A stretch of DNA of 64,000 nt from Oscheius dolichura. Its lineage: Eukaryota > Nematoda > Chromadorea > Rhabditida > Rhabditidae. A program made the translations under genes and the position numbers. The stretch is from NCBI GenBank assembly GCA_932521035.1, contig OW051492.1, positions 9,858,001 through 9,922,000 of the forward strand. The letters are read 5' to 3'. Positions 33,662 through 44,271 of the stretch are shown in pieces; position 1 is the stretch's first letter; every line of letters begins with the position of its first letter. The notes below the pieces were generated by a model. It had not been told where the DNA came from. It was given only the letters and a program-made list of their open reading frames with translations, and did no database searches.

Positions 33662-36600
33662 ATGGAGGAAACCGAGTTGGAAAACAGGTGAGTCAGGCTG
33701 GTCAAATACTTTTGAAAACCCGCTCTTCTCTCCAGCTTTTTCGAATTTCCCGCACCCGTAAGAAGTCGTCAGCTATGAGATTTATCAGCTCCGAAATAAA
33801 GGATTCCCCAGCTGCCGACACTTTACAGGTGCAGGGAATTTGGAATCCCTCTTTTGGCTGTTTAACAGTGGCTGTTTTTATCCAAAAATTTCCTTGCATT
33901 TCGGTACAAAGGGGCTGTTTTTGCTCCCCTTCTCCCATTCTTTGTGTTCGAAATTTCCATAATCGCCTTTGTTTTGACCTATAGTCCACCGCTCGTCATC
34001 CAGACGAATTTCGGCGCCCTGCCCTCCAACCAGGGATTGTTTGTACGCTTTTTGTGTTCTCCCAGATAAAGCAAAACAAGTCCATTTTTAAGAAAGGGGC
34101 ATTTTATCAGTTGACTTCGTCTCCTATTGTGATCCCACCCGTGATCATTTGTGACTTGTGCTCCAGCGGCACAAGAGGGGCTACTGTTTACTTTTCCCTT
34201 TACTCCGGCTGGTGTGATCTGGGCCGGGAATGTTATTCTTTATTTAACGGAGGGGTTCCTTGATTAAATAACGGCTTTAGACCACAGTTACTCAGCCAAT
34301 TTTCTTCTATTTCTTCGTGATTCTTCAATTTGAGCCCAGATTTTCCCGCGCGCCCGCACCCGTAAAATCTCGGCACCTCGGGGTTCTTTTAGTTTTGGCG
34401 CGCTTCTTTACTGTTTCACGAGCTGCCGAGATTCTACGGGTGCGGCTGATAGAAAATTGACGATTACTCTCCTGTTCATTCCGCTTCCCGGTAAAATTTT
34501 GCGGATTTTTTTGGCTATTTCTCTTCAAGACCTTATTCCCCAGCGTCTTCTTGCCCTTTTCTCCAAAATTACCGTAATCCTTCAGAGTAAACGAGCTGAA
34601 ATTAGCCGAAATGCAATTAGAAAAGAAGCCACCCCTCTCCTTCGCCGTGGATAAAGATTTTGAGTTGATATTCTTCATTCCCGAAGGCGTTCGACTTTAC
34701 ACCATCGAGGCAAGTCAATTTTTTCCCATTTGTGGCTGTTCGGCTGACTAACTGTGGCTCTATTCCGATTTTTAGGGAACAGACGCCTCAGCCCTGACTG
34801 ATGACTCCTCGCTGCAGTTTCTTCTCTACCCACCGGATTATCAATACGAGGGGACTTCTACTCCACCTCAAAGGGCAATGATACAGGTTTGACGCAATTT
34901 CCCTCCTTTAAAAATAAAAATTCCAGGTAGGAACCTGGCTCTACCCTCTGTCCAAGGAGACACCCGTCCTTGGATCGCCGGATGGCAATTTTATAGTATT
35001 TAATCCGACAGCAGAACATTCTAGTAAGTTTTTTTGGGCTATTTTATACCGTAATCTAACAGTTAAAGCGCACTGTAACCACGCTCCATTCTAACAGCCT
35101 GCCAGACGGCATTTTCCTTCACTTTCTCCATTTTTTTCTATTTTTTTAAAAATTTTTCGCTGTTTACAGTAATCTCCACACTGTGGATATCATAAAAATA
35201 ATAAAAAATTGTAATAATTGTGATTTGGGAGGGTTTTAGAATGGAGCGCGGTTACGGAACGCGCTTTTTACAATAACTCCCCAAAATTTGCAGACCTCTC
35301 CGTCGGAATTGTCCTAACTTCTGAAGTAGATGCCAAACAAGCTGTACAATTCTCTGAGGTACTGTAATCATCCAGTTTCTATTAATTTTTCGATATTTTC
35401 AGCTCCTGGGCGAGTATTCCGACCTCCGAGAACTGATTCCAGACAAAGAGTCTGAAGCAATTGTTCCAAGAAATGGGAAAAGTGACCGAATTACAAATTA
35501 TCTCGTCTCTGGCGGGGAGAAAATAGCCGGGAAGATACAAAAAAAAGCAGCGCAGTGGAATAAACGACTGGAAGAGCGGGGAGAGCGCTACCGTACCACG
35601 ACACAACCAAAAGATGAGCCGACCCATGTTTCGCCGATGGTTAAAGGTGGCGTCGTCTATATGCACCGGGGAACGAAGACCGTAGCCAAATTTGGAGAGA
35701 AAGTTTGTAAGTTTTTTCTCTGTTCTGGCCTCTAAATGGGGATATGAATTCCAGTTGAGAAGATCGGCGACCTTGGCCAAGCTATTGGAAAGAAAGTAGC
35801 CGTTGGGGCGACAAAAGTCATGGAAAATAGCGAGACAGCCGAGAAATCTATAAGTGAGTCTGGAGGATATCACGAAGAACATGGGGATAAGGGTCCTGGG
35901 ACGAAAATCCAAAAAAATACGGTAACATTTGACGAGGGGAGTGTTTTGAATGGAATTCAAGCACTTTTTTCTCTCCGCCCGCACCCGTAGCATCTCGGCT
36001 GCTCGAGGAACAGTAAAAGAGCGCGCCAAAACTAAAAGAAGCCCGAGCTGCCGAGATTTTACGGGTGCGCGCGCACGTGAAACTGAACCTGGTTTAAGTC
36101 GTTTCCACGTTACAAAAAAAAACAAATTTTCGGGTTTAATTGTTCTCTAAAAAAAACTAAACAGTCCTTTAATAAAGCGTCTATATTTCCAGAGGTCGTC
36201 GGAGGAGGCGTAGCCGCCGTGGGAAGTGTCTTCTTTTCTCTTATCTTGGCCAGTAAGACCCTAGCGAAGCAGGTTTCGACCCAGACGGTGTCAAACGTCA
36301 ACCACAAGTGAGTTTTACCACTTTTTAAAGGTCTAATTATTCAAAATGTTTAGATATGGCGAGGAAGCCTCGGAAACAACGAAGCACGCCATCCACGCTG
36401 CCGGCCATGGCGGAATGTTCGCGCTCCAAATCACCCAAGTCAATCCACAGGCTCTAATTAGTCGGGTGGGAATGGGAGCCGGCGTTAAAACTGTCACGGA
36501 CCTGCATACAAATTTGGTTGGGTCGCCGATTCCGATCAGAATTCCCGGCCTGGTACCGCCGGCTCCAATCCAGGAGATCGGAGAGGTGGAGTCGGTTCAA

Positions 36601-36690
36601 CCCGAAGAAATGAAGGAGAAAGAAGCACCGCATGTGGAAAAATTCCAAGCTGAAGAAATTCTTGTCCACGTTGAGGAGAAAACGACATAA
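33662..36690 (+). CDS. SPART: Spartin (SPG20) orthologue, senescence-domain protein
   Basis: Family role: lipid-droplet and endosome-associated protein; human loss causes Troyer syndrome. Core exons: 34611-34709 (likely from 34573), 34776-34886, 34927-35023, 35294-35358, 35403-35706, 35755-35853, 36193-36307 and 36354-36690; 408 residues from the ATG at 34611. Motifs in spartin order: FFIPEGVRLYTIEG, TWLYPLSKETPVL, LTSEVDAKQ, and the senescence domain with VSPMVKGGVVYM, QVSTQTVSNVNHKYG and ETTKHAIHAAG. An upstream exon at 33662-33687 (MEETELEN) joins in phase to the acceptor at 34572; an optional exon at 33985-34042 also fits. The N-terminal MIT domain of vertebrate spartin is not seen. The intron 34710-34775 starts with GC (GCAAGT), the second GC-AG intron in the window. 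Hairpin elements sit in three places within its introns. Confidence 0.85.
33752..33832. repeat. Hairpin element (copy 10), intronic
   Basis: Arms GCACCCGTAAGAAGTCGTCAG and CTGCCGACACTTTACAGGTGC, diverged. In the 5' intron of spartin. Confidence 0.7.
34356..34443. repeat. Hairpin element (copy 11), intronic
   Basis: Arms GCACCCGTAAAATCTCGGCA and CTGCCGAGATTCTACGGGTG. Its interior is the reverse complement of the interior of copies 9 and 12. Confidence 0.85.
35981..36068. repeat. Hairpin element (copy 12), intronic
   Basis: Arms GCACCCGTAGCATCTCGGCT and GCCGAGATTTTACGGGTGCG, with CAGTAAAAGAGCGCGCCAA inside. It lies in the 339-base intron of spartin, flanked by GC-rich ends. Confidence 0.85.
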
Positions 36691-38027
36691 TACGTGTATA
36701 TATTTTGTGAATAAATATTATAAATGGCTAGTGAGCCTCTGGTGGAACCCAATTGAGCCGAACCTCAGTTGTTTCCTGGGCGAGTTTTGAAGAAAAAAAA
36801 AACGGGAATCCCATTTGGAGGGAGAAAACCCCCTAGCAAAATGTTAGACGGGTAGACTAACAAGGCAAGACACGGGTTACAACCAGATTTCAACGGTCAA
36901 AATTGGTCTGTAATCACCGGCCGAATGGTCCTCTGGTCAGTCTTCATCGCTTCACTGTGGCTGGCGGTCGTCTCTTGCAGTCTACAGTAACTTTGGAACC
37001 AAGAATGCGGCACCGGCTGGACTGGAGCAGCGCAAAGTCGCGACTATTCTTCATTCTCGCCATTGTAACTTGGAATTGTGGAGCTCTCTAGAGCCAGCTC
37101 GGCCGCCTCATCGATGGCGACGACGAAGAGCCTCGCAACGGTTAGAAAATAAAATGGCGGATTATTCCCAATTGTTCTTGTTCTTTTTATAGTCTTTTTT
37201 TCGGAGATTTTGAGCGGCTCTCTCTCTGTTTTGGACCTCTTCTTGTATTCCGGCGAATTCTTCTTGGCGAAACCTAGAGGAGATCAACGCCTGGAGTGTG
37301 GGAACAATGAGGGGGTGACGAATTGGGGAAGACGGGTGATAATTTGAGAAACATGAGTGGAAGTTAAGAAGAATTGGGGAGGAAATGATAAAAATAGAGC
37401 AGGGATCATTTTGACCTTCAGGTGTTGCCGCCGATCCTTTTGATATCTTCCCTGAATGGGGAATATTCTAGTTTACCGGGGGTTTTCTAACCTCACAAAA
37501 AGATGCTCTTGGCTGTGAAGTGAGGTCCTGTTTTCGTCGAGAAGGCAAGAATTAAAGCTGGGGCTGTGTTGCACAAGGGAAGCCTTTTAAAGAACGGCTC
37601 ATGAACTGGCTCTGATCTTGAACGATATTTTCATGGACCGTGTCCGCTTCACCACTTTAATCCATCTGTTACAAGTCAAACTTTGGATGAGTAAGGATCT
37701 GAATGTATGCCAGACCTGAAAATTGGAATAATTTAACTGGAAAACTTCGAGAACAATTGGAAGAAGAAAGAAAATTACGCAAAAGAACGCGGGTATTGGG
37801 GAGAAAATGGCGCTTCAGCTACCAAGATAAAGCAGAATAGACTGGCAGAGAGATAACAAGGCAACGGACTTTTTTGGGCCTAGAGGAACAGGAGACATCT
37901 ATCCGGCGGCTACTAGTAAACTATTTATTGAAAAAATGACCCATAAAAGAATTTCAAAGCTTTCGAGAAGATCCCAAGCAGAAAAATCGAGCTGAACCCT
38001 TCCAGCCGGGACCTTTCCCCCCTAAAC
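36691..38027. other. Intergenic, no gene seen
   Basis: AATAAATA near 36710 is the spartin poly(A) signal. The rest shows no exon, RNA gene or repeat that I can support. Confidence 0.5.
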
Positions 38028-38134
38028 CCATCTAGTTGCCTCCCTCTTCAGGGAAGCGATTCCAAAATTTCTTCTCTACCTCTATTTTCATAGGGTTGGA
38101 AGGTATTAGTACCTCAAACTTGGGTAATTAAACC
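38028..38134 (-). ncRNA. sls-1: SL1 spliced-leader RNA gene (copy A)
   Basis: Donor RNA of nematode trans-splicing. The minus strand from 38134 reads GGTTTAATTACCCAAGTTTG plus AG (38134-38113), the exact 22-base SL1 leader. It is followed by a splice donor GTACTAATACC that can fold with the leader end (AGGTA-CTAA-TACCT). Then come AAATTTTGGAAT (about 38059-38070), the Sm site, and a terminal stem-loop GCTTCCCTGAAGAGGGAGGC (38057-38038). Order, spacing and size (about 100-107 bases) match the C. elegans SL1 RNA. The 3' end is approximate. The opposite strand is not coding. Confidence 0.95.
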
Positions 38135-38637
38135 AACGAGGAGGCTGGCTGGTTGGTGATAGGCGAGGGGAACTGCCGAGATCATACAGGAGGACTAGGA
38201 GAGAACCCGGCGAACCCTGCTGCTCAGTCGGAACTTACGAACGAATCAGTCGGCACTAGAAGTGCAATATGACCCGGAGGACATCGACACTGTGGAGCGA
38301 TTTTTAGATGGAAAATCACCCGGAATTATTCCGCTTGAAATACGAAGAAATTGGAGTGAGCTGTCTAACTGTGGCTACTGTTGACAGTCTTTTTGATGGG
38401 TTCTTTGAAATTCGAGCCAAACTCAATAAACTCACATGGGACGTCGTTTGGCAGTCAATGAACGGCATCATTCTGTCCAGTAGAAAAAGGGAAGAATACG
38501 AATCAATCTGCCAGGATCAAACCATGATGTGGAATTTAAAAGTGTGATAAAGATATATGCTCAGGAATTTGTCTAGCCACCGTTTTAGAGTCAATTTCCG
38601 ACATAGCCTTCCAGTCGGGACCCTTCCCCCTAAACCC
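38135..38637. other. Spacer between the two SL1 RNA genes
   Basis: The first 55 bases or so are the upstream part of the duplicated unit and should hold the snRNA-type promoter (PSE) of copy A. An 80-codon plus-strand frame at 38308 has no motif. I find no 5S rRNA here. Confidence 0.5.
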
Positions 38638-38742
38638 ATCTAGTTGCCTCCCTCTTCAGGGAAGCGATTCCAAAATTTCTTCTCTACCTCTATTTTCATA
38701 GGGTCGGAAGGTATTAGTACCTCAAACTTGGGTAATTAAACC
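38638..38742 (-). ncRNA. sls-1: SL1 spliced-leader RNA gene (copy B)
   Basis: A second copy, 608 bases from copy A and in the same direction. The leader is at 38742-38721, the Sm site near 38668-38678 and the terminal stem-loop at 38665-38646. Within the RNA I find one base difference from copy A, outside leader, Sm site and stem-loop (TTCCGACCC in place of TTCCAACCC). The duplication also covers about 45 bases upstream, which argues that the promoter is included and both may be active. Confidence 0.95.
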
Positions 38743-38948
38743 AACGAGGAGGCTGGCTGGCCGGGGATAGGCGAGGGGAACTGCCGAGGCCAGCGGGATG
38801 GATGTCTAGGTGGGAGAAGCCAGACAAAGCTTTTTGGCCCTGCAGCGGAGAGGTTATTCTGTTGAATATCCGTTGGAAGAGGCTATATCACCGTTTGACC
38901 GTATAGTACAAGAAGATGGCCCCTTAGACGACAGGAGAGTGCTTCTAG

Positions 38949-38950
<2 letters not shown>

Positions 38951-38992
<42 letters not shown>
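38951..38992 (+). repeat. (GA)n microsatellite
   Basis: About 21 uninterrupted GA units. Confidence 0.95.
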
Positions 38993-38998
<6 letters not shown>

Positions 38999-39267
38999 GG
39001 CAACTGGTTAAAGTTATTGTAACAGACTTTATTTAGAAATCAAAAAGGAAAATAGTATAGGGGGTTTTACAAGGGAACCTTTTTAGTTTAAGGTGGACTC
39101 GTGAAGGGAGACCTATACCGTTCGATAGAGCGTCAAAAGTTATGCTAGAAACCGTTTTCCATTTCTGCGAAACCCCTCATGGTACGGCCACCCGCGCCGT
39201 CGTATTTTGTGTGTTAAATTTGTCAAAACTGGTTTTCGCCATTGTATACTGATCGCAGAGAAGAACA

Positions 39268-39377
39268 TGTGAAGCGGTGGTCGAGTGGGTAACGCACTTG
39301 CTCACAAAACTTTTGCTTCTTTTCTGGTATGGTTCGGGTCTCCTTTGGAGTAATAGTCGTTTGCTTTTTTATTTTCA
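39268..39377 (+). repeat. tRNA-like Pol III unit (copy T4)
   Basis: A box TGGTCGAGTGG (39278-39288), B box GGTTCGGGTCT (39331-39341), then TCGTTTGCTTTTTATTTT. An AAAACTTTTGCTTCTTTTC insert separates the boxes. No tRNA fold. Confidence 0.55.
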
Positions 39378-39635
39378 TGGGAAAAACGAGTTTCGATGGA
39401 TAATTGTGGTCAACTGATGTCCAGCAAGAGTTTGATTGCTTTAGGTTCGAGCATTACAAATGGGCGAGAACCTATTAGCTATGATGTGATTTTGAGTTCG
39501 GCACATACGGTTTTTTAACGGAAATGACCCACGTTAGAGGCTTATCAAGCGAAACAGCATACACGTGAAGCATAGACGTTTATTATAATGATACACTTTG
39601 TACAGTATCGAAATTGGATCGTGTTGGGACCTGGA

Positions 39636-40178
39636 TTACTTTCCGTAGGGGTGTCCAATGAGTCCGGAGCCCAGGAGAGGATTGTAGCCGCCGATTCCAC
39701 CAATTCCGCCGATACCACCGAGCCCAGGGTAGCCTCCAATTCCACCGAGGCCGGGGTAGCCGCCGATTCCTCCAATTCCACCAATTCCTCCAAGACCGGG
39801 GTAGCCTCCAAGTCCAGGGAAGCCTCCTATTCCGCCGAGGCAGTGGTAGCTGCCGAATCTACTAATTCCACACAGGCCAGGATAGTGGCCGATTCCTCCA
39901 ATTCCACCAATTCCACCGAGACCGGGGAAGCCTCCGATTCCGCCAATTCCGCCGATTCCTCCGAGGCCGCCAAGACCGCCGATGCCACCGAGTCCTCCGA
40001 GTCCTCCGAGGCCAGGATAGCCGCCGATTCCGCCGAGGCCGCCAAGTCCTCCGAGTCCTCCAATTCCACCGAGGCCGGGGTAGCCGCTGATCCCGCCAAG
40101 CCCGCCAAGTCCTCCAAGGCCACCGATGGGCAGAGCCGCTCCGCAGGCCAGCAGAGAGACGAGGACGAGAAATTGCAT
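39636..40178 (-). CDS. Secreted Gly-rich protein (GGYPGLGGIGG repeats)
   Basis: Single exon, 180 residues. Signal peptide MQFLVLVSLLACGAA, then tandem GGLGGIGGYPGLGGIGG units with about half glycine, and a short end HPYGK. No cysteine-rich domain after the signal. It is probably an extracellular matrix or lining protein. TATA box on the minus strand at 40252-40258, 74 bases before the ATG. One TGTACA motif in the 3' UTR (39599-39604). Long open frames on the other strand and in other frames come from the biased codons. The closest relatives in the window are the 48590 and 53550 genes. Confidence 0.88.
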   Translation of the reverse strand: MQFLVLVSLLACGAALPIGGLGGLGGLGGISGYPGLGGIGGLGGLGGLGGIGGYPGLGGLGGLGGIGGLGGLGGIGGIGGIGGFPGLGGIGGIGGIGHYPGLCGISRFGSYHCLGGIGGFPGLGGYPGLGGIGGIGGIGGYPGLGGIGGYPGLGGIGGIGGIGGYNPLLGSGLIGHPYGK

Positions 40179-40251
40179 TTTGCAACGATGAGAAGAAGAG
40201 AAGAAGAAGAGAGCTGAAACAAGCTTGCTGGTCCTCTGCCAGCCGGTGGCT

Positions 40252-40258
40252 TTTATAC
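40252..40258 (-). promoter_or_regulatory. TATA box of the 39636 gene
   Basis: TATAAAA on the minus strand, context GGGTATAAAAGCC. Confidence 0.8.
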
Positions 40259-41120
40259 CCAACTCCCGGAGCTCTATGAACTGAGGTCGTCGCCAAAAAA
40301 AGACTCGGATAACAAACGTTGTAATAATATGTTTTGATGTCAGTAGAGTAAATAGATAAGTCTTTTTGGCTCTAATAGTTCTCTAGTTCCAAAAAGAACA
40401 ACTAGTTTAGAGCAGCAGTTGCAACAGGCCGTGTTTGATTAATCCATGTTAGGGCATGTTTTTGGGGACAGGAGGAAAAATATGACGACAATATGGCTAT
40501 TTTGAGCCGGGAATTTGGGTAAATTCCAATAAAGAAATAAAGACAGTTTTACGTGAAAAGGAGGTCTAGGAAGAGTCAATGAGCCTGGGATTCATCTGTC
40601 GGATCTCTAGCCTCGTTTTAAGTTTTAAAGTAGAAATGGGGCTCGTTCGTCTTTCTGTCTAAAACTACAGTCCATAAAATTCTGGGTGGAAAGTTTCACA
40701 AATTAGAGAAGCTCTTCGGCCTCTATACAGGACCCTACGCACCGTGAGAAGGGAGACCGGCATTATAAGGAATTCCTTCTTCATCCGACAACAAAAGCTA
40801 CCGTATCCATTGGAAATCCCAAAAGACCTTTCTCACTACATTATTACTCCAAAATCTAATTACAAAATATAGAAAATCCTTTTTGAATGTTGCTTTCTCC
40901 AACTAAATGGGCCGCGCAGGGGCGCGCTTACCTGAGGGCGGTGGGAAGACGGACTCGTCTAGGAACCCAGACTGATTCAGCCAACATACAACATTTAAAT
41001 AGGAGAGTTAAATTTCGTCTAAACCTTGTTCTTATCCAGCTGCGCCGGGCCGATCTCCCTGTTCAAAGCTCCAATGATCCGTTCCCTCCGGACATCCATC
41101 TGTACCAACAACTTTCGTAG

Positions 41121-41147
41121 TTTATTTGCCTACATGACTTCATCTCG
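41121..41147 (+). promoter_or_regulatory. Shared upstream box of glycine-rich genes (copy 2)
   Basis: TTATTTGCCTACATGACTTC ATCTCG, about 80-100 bases before the TATA box of the 41284 gene. It has two extra bases in the middle relative to the other copies. Confidence 0.65.
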
Positions 41148-41224
41148 TTTATAACTATATTTTTACATTTGTTTTTAAGGTCTTTGAACTGCCATTCTCC
41201 CTCCAGGCTCCAGGTATTGGTGGG

Positions 41225-41231
41225 TATAAAA
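41225..41231 (+). promoter_or_regulatory. TATA box of the 41284 gene
   Basis: TATAAAA in GGGTATAAAAGCC, 53 bases before the ATG. Confidence 0.85.
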
Positions 41232-41283
41232 GCCTCCGAAGTGGCAGTCTCCTCAACGGGCTTCTTCTCTCCCCATCAAAAAA

Positions 41284-42453
41284 ATGAGACTTTTCCTCGT
41301 CCTGGCTCTGGTTGCCTCGGCTTCGGCTCAGTTTGGCCTGTCCCCATTGACTGGGGGATTCGGCGGATTCGGCGGATCTTCCCTCTGGGGCAGCGGACTC
41401 GGAGGACTCGGAGGAATGTTCGATGGTGGATTCGGCAGCGGAGGATTCGGAGGACTCTTCGGTGGTGACAACGGCTTCTTCGGAGGAAATGGACTCTTCG
41501 GTGGAATGGGCAATGGCGGCCTCTTCGGAGGATTCGGCAACTGGTTCGGCGGAATGAACCCCATCTCCAGTAACGTAGGAAACATCATGGGGGTAACTGC
41601 TCTTTCCCTTCGAGACCAAAAAGAATCGTTTCAGGATATTTTGGGAAGCGTTCAGTCGATCCTCTTCCAAGTGGTAGACATTTTGGGCGACTTGATGGAA
41701 GATATGGCCGTCCTCGTCAGCCAACTTCTCAGCCCCGGCCTCCCTGTGGCCGCTAAAGTTCAACTCATTCAAAGAGTCGTCTACGCTCTTCCCCCATCCA
41801 TGCAGGTAAGACGTTTTCGAATTTAATAGGGTAAAAATGGCTTCAGAGGAGAGCGGAGTCCCTAGCCCTGGCCCTGATGAACGTGGCCAACCAGCTGCAG
41901 TACCAGCCGATCCCAATCCAGCGCGCCGTGCGCCAAGTCCTGTCGCTGCCCTTCAACCAGGCCTTCCGCCGTCTGTCCCCCGTCCAGCAGGAGCTCATCA
42001 TCCAGAACACCCTCTCCGGACTCAGCCAGCCCCAAGTCCTCCTAGTCACCAATATCCTCAACCAATTCCGTGTAGGACCCAGAAATTCTAAAGATCTAGA
42101 AGTCAATTTAGGCCCTCGTCAATCAGGGACAGTTCGGTAACTTCGGAGGAATGGGATTCCCCGGCAGCTTCGGCTCCTCCCGAGCTCTTTCCGGTTTTGG
42201 AAATTCCCTGTCTGGATTCGGCGGATTCGGCAGCCCTCTCTCTGGATTCGGATCTTCTCTCGGTGGATTCAGTGGACTCAACGGATTGAACAGTCCTCTC
42301 TCTGGTTTCGGCAGCGGCTTCGGAGGCTCCCTTAATGGATTTTCTCCTCTCTCCGGCCTTGGCAGTCCTCTAGGTGGATTCAACAGCTTCGGAAGTGGCC
42401 TCGGCGGGTTCAACAGCCCCATGAGGTCTTCCAGTCTCTTCTTCAAGAAGTAA
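41284..42453 (+). CDS. Secreted Gly/Phe-rich protein with central helical domain (paralogue A)
   Basis: Four exons, 41284-41592, 41635-41805, 41847-42071 and 42112-42453; 348 residues. Signal peptide MRLFLVLALVASASAQF, a GGFG/GGLFGG-rich part, a helical non-repetitive core over exons 2-3 (LVSQLLSPGLPVAAKVQLIQ; LMNVANQLQYQPIPIQRAV) and a C-terminal LSGFGSxLGGF repeat part ending FFKK. I do not know the family; the layout suggests a structural extracellular protein with a polymerisation core. Its paralogue is 46444-47579 on the other strand. Exon 3 and the start of intron 3 are nearly identical between the two, while exon 2 is strongly diverged. Three TGTACA motifs precede and overlap the poly(A) signal (42488-42524). 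Confidence 0.88.
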
Positions 42454-43662
42454 ATCGACTACGGGATCAATTTCAGCTCCCGTTTGGTGTACAAATCGAC
42501 TGTGTACAAAAGTGTACAAATAAATATTCATTCATATCTTTTGTTCCCCAACCTTTTTGGGACTGTTTTTGTGTTGATAAATAGCAGAACTTTTGTTTGT
42601 GAGGATACCTCTTCAACTTTTCTTTTGTTCTATTGCACCATTGAAATATATGAGTATCGTCGAATAAAAGTCTTTTCCTATAAAGAGTCGTTTACTTGGG
42701 GTATAAAAGCAGGGGCTACCTCTTTCATAAGTCCTTGGTACACCATCTCAAGTGGTAAGTAATATTCCAACTTGCAAGAGGATCATACTGATTCCCATTC
42801 CTTTTCTTAGCTCTAAGGCTCCACTCGTTCAGTAGCCATTATAAAACAAGAAAACAAATCCATGAAGAACTTAGCTACAGAGGCGGCAGTTCTATCTCCC
42901 TGAAAACATTTACGTTTTTTAGCAAAGCAATGATATATCATAAGTAAAATTTATTCTAGCCGCCGTTACGGGAACCTCAGGATAAAAGTGTAGCTCTTTA
43001 GAAATAAAATCCCAAAAACGGGCGCGCCCGAAATTGGGCGTTTTGCCCATGTATGCCAAGGAGACTGAAGGCCCTTGTGGTCGTTTCGGTGGAAAAAGAA
43101 CTCCTCGGGACAGTTTCACCATCGATTTCAAATCTTGAACTCAATTATGGAGCTGAAAATATACATTTATTTGGAAGAAAACTCTTTGAGGTGAGAAAAA
43201 GAAGGGAAAGAAGGTGGCAAAGGATGAGATAGTGGCATAAGAATACAAGGGGAGAAGAAAAGGAGGATGTTGGCGGCGCGAGGAGGATGAAGCAGCCGCC
43301 ACGGCACGGCGGAGATGGGCAACAATTGCTATAAAAGCATACAAAGTGATTTATTCTGATTGAAAAATGATCAGAAGAGGAGTTCAAATCATCTTGACCT
43401 GGCAATAAATACAGGGAACTTGGCCCTCTTCAAAGACTTCAACCCTTGGGCTCTTGGCTCAGGAGCTCGGGTTAGGCCACTCCATCGTTGTACTGCTAGT
43501 TTTAAATGTCTGGTCTGTACTGTACTCCATAGGCCCGGCCCTGTTGTTCTTGTTTAAATGGACAGGATCTGTTAACTCCTGTAAAAGTACAGGTTTCTCC
43601 GCCGGAATTAGCTTTCCTTCATTCCCATTCTCCTTTCTGTGTTGAGCAGCTGCAACTGGAAA
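42454..43662. other. Intergenic, orphan TATA box and foldback fragment
   Basis: A canonical TATAAAA at 42702-42708 (GGGGTATAAAAGCAGG) has no recognisable coding sequence after it. Around 43019-43060 a fragment (GGGCGCGCCCGAAATTGGGC) resembles the ends of the long foldback family. The rest is the upstream region of the MSP gene. Confidence 0.5.
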
Positions 43663-44271
43663 ATGTCCGAGCGTCTGGTGGAGAGGCACTTCTTCCGGCT
43701 GCGAACCAACGTGGACGATGTGATCCGGATCAAGTACAAGGAGGGCGAGCCGGCCGTCTTCGACCTGCAGCTGAAGAACTTGGCCGAGAACGCGGTCCTC
43801 TGGAGGGTCAAGGTGACGAACAACAGCCTGTTCCAATTGTCGCCGCCCGCGGGCATCCTGGCCCGGGACGCGGAGGTCACCGTCCGGATCACCTTCCCCG
43901 GCCGGATCGACGACTCGAAGAAACTTCACCACGTCGTCGTCTTCCACGTGGATGCCACCGAGTCGAAATTCAACGGCAAGGAACACGAGGACCCGGATGA
44001 GTTGTGGGACGGCGAGAAGAAGAACAAGGAGAATTTCTACGAGAAATACTGTGCGGCTCGATATTTTCTAGTGGATTTGATGAAGGAGGGCGAGAAGAAG
44101 CCCGTCTGGGGCGACCTCCTGGACACGGTCAAGCAGATCGAACAGCGCCAGGCCGACATCGAACGCGAGCTGCCGGAAGAGAGCATTGATATCGACTGCT
44201 ACGTCCCGGCAATCAGGTTGCAGCGCATTCGTGAAAAGCAGAGGGAACGGGCGAAATGGGCCAAACCCTAA
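43663..44271 (+). CDS. MSP-domain protein
   Basis: Single exon of 202 residues. The start is at the ATG after a TTGAGCAG acceptor (an in-frame GTG upstream is not used). The major sperm protein fold spans about residues 15-110: PAVFDLQLKNLAENAVLWRV, KVTNNSLFQLSPPAGILAR, then EVTVRITFPGR and HHVVVFHVDA. The C-terminal part is charged and helical (EQRQADIERELPEES; RIREKQRERAKW). MSP-domain proteins in nematodes include sperm cytoskeletal proteins and other regulators; which class this is cannot be told. It is clearly GC-richer than its surroundings and has no intron. The stop TAA (44269-44271) overlaps the poly(A) signal AATAAA (44270-44275). Confidence 0.9.
   Translation: MSERLVERHFFRLRTNVDDVIRIKYKEGEPAVFDLQLKNLAENAVLWRVKVTNNSLFQLSPPAGILARDAEVTVRITFPGRIDDSKKLHHVVVFHVDATESKFNGKEHEDPDELWDGEKKNKENFYEKYCAARYFLVDLMKEGEKKPVWGDLLDTVKQIEQRQADIERELPEESIDIDCYVPAIRLQRIREKQRERAKWAKP

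Larger units (their letters stand above)
38743..39635. other. Intergenic with microsatellite and tRNA-like unit
   Basis: Holds the upstream part of SL1 copy B, a (GA)n run, and tRNA-like copy T4. No gene seen. Confidence 0.5.
40179..41283. other. Divergent promoter region of two glycine-rich genes
   Basis: No gene seen. The promoter of the 39636 gene (TATA 40252-40258) and that of the 41284 gene (box 41121-41147, TATA 41225-41231) lie at the two ends. Confidence 0.6.

Noticed and set aside
38308-38547. 79-codon frame between the SL1 RNA genes
   Set aside because: No motif or splice support; it lies in the spacer of an RNA-gene duplication.
39588-40217. Plus-strand frame of 209 codons opposite the 39636 gene
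   Set aside because: Same codon-bias shadow; the minus strand has the signal peptide and TATA box.
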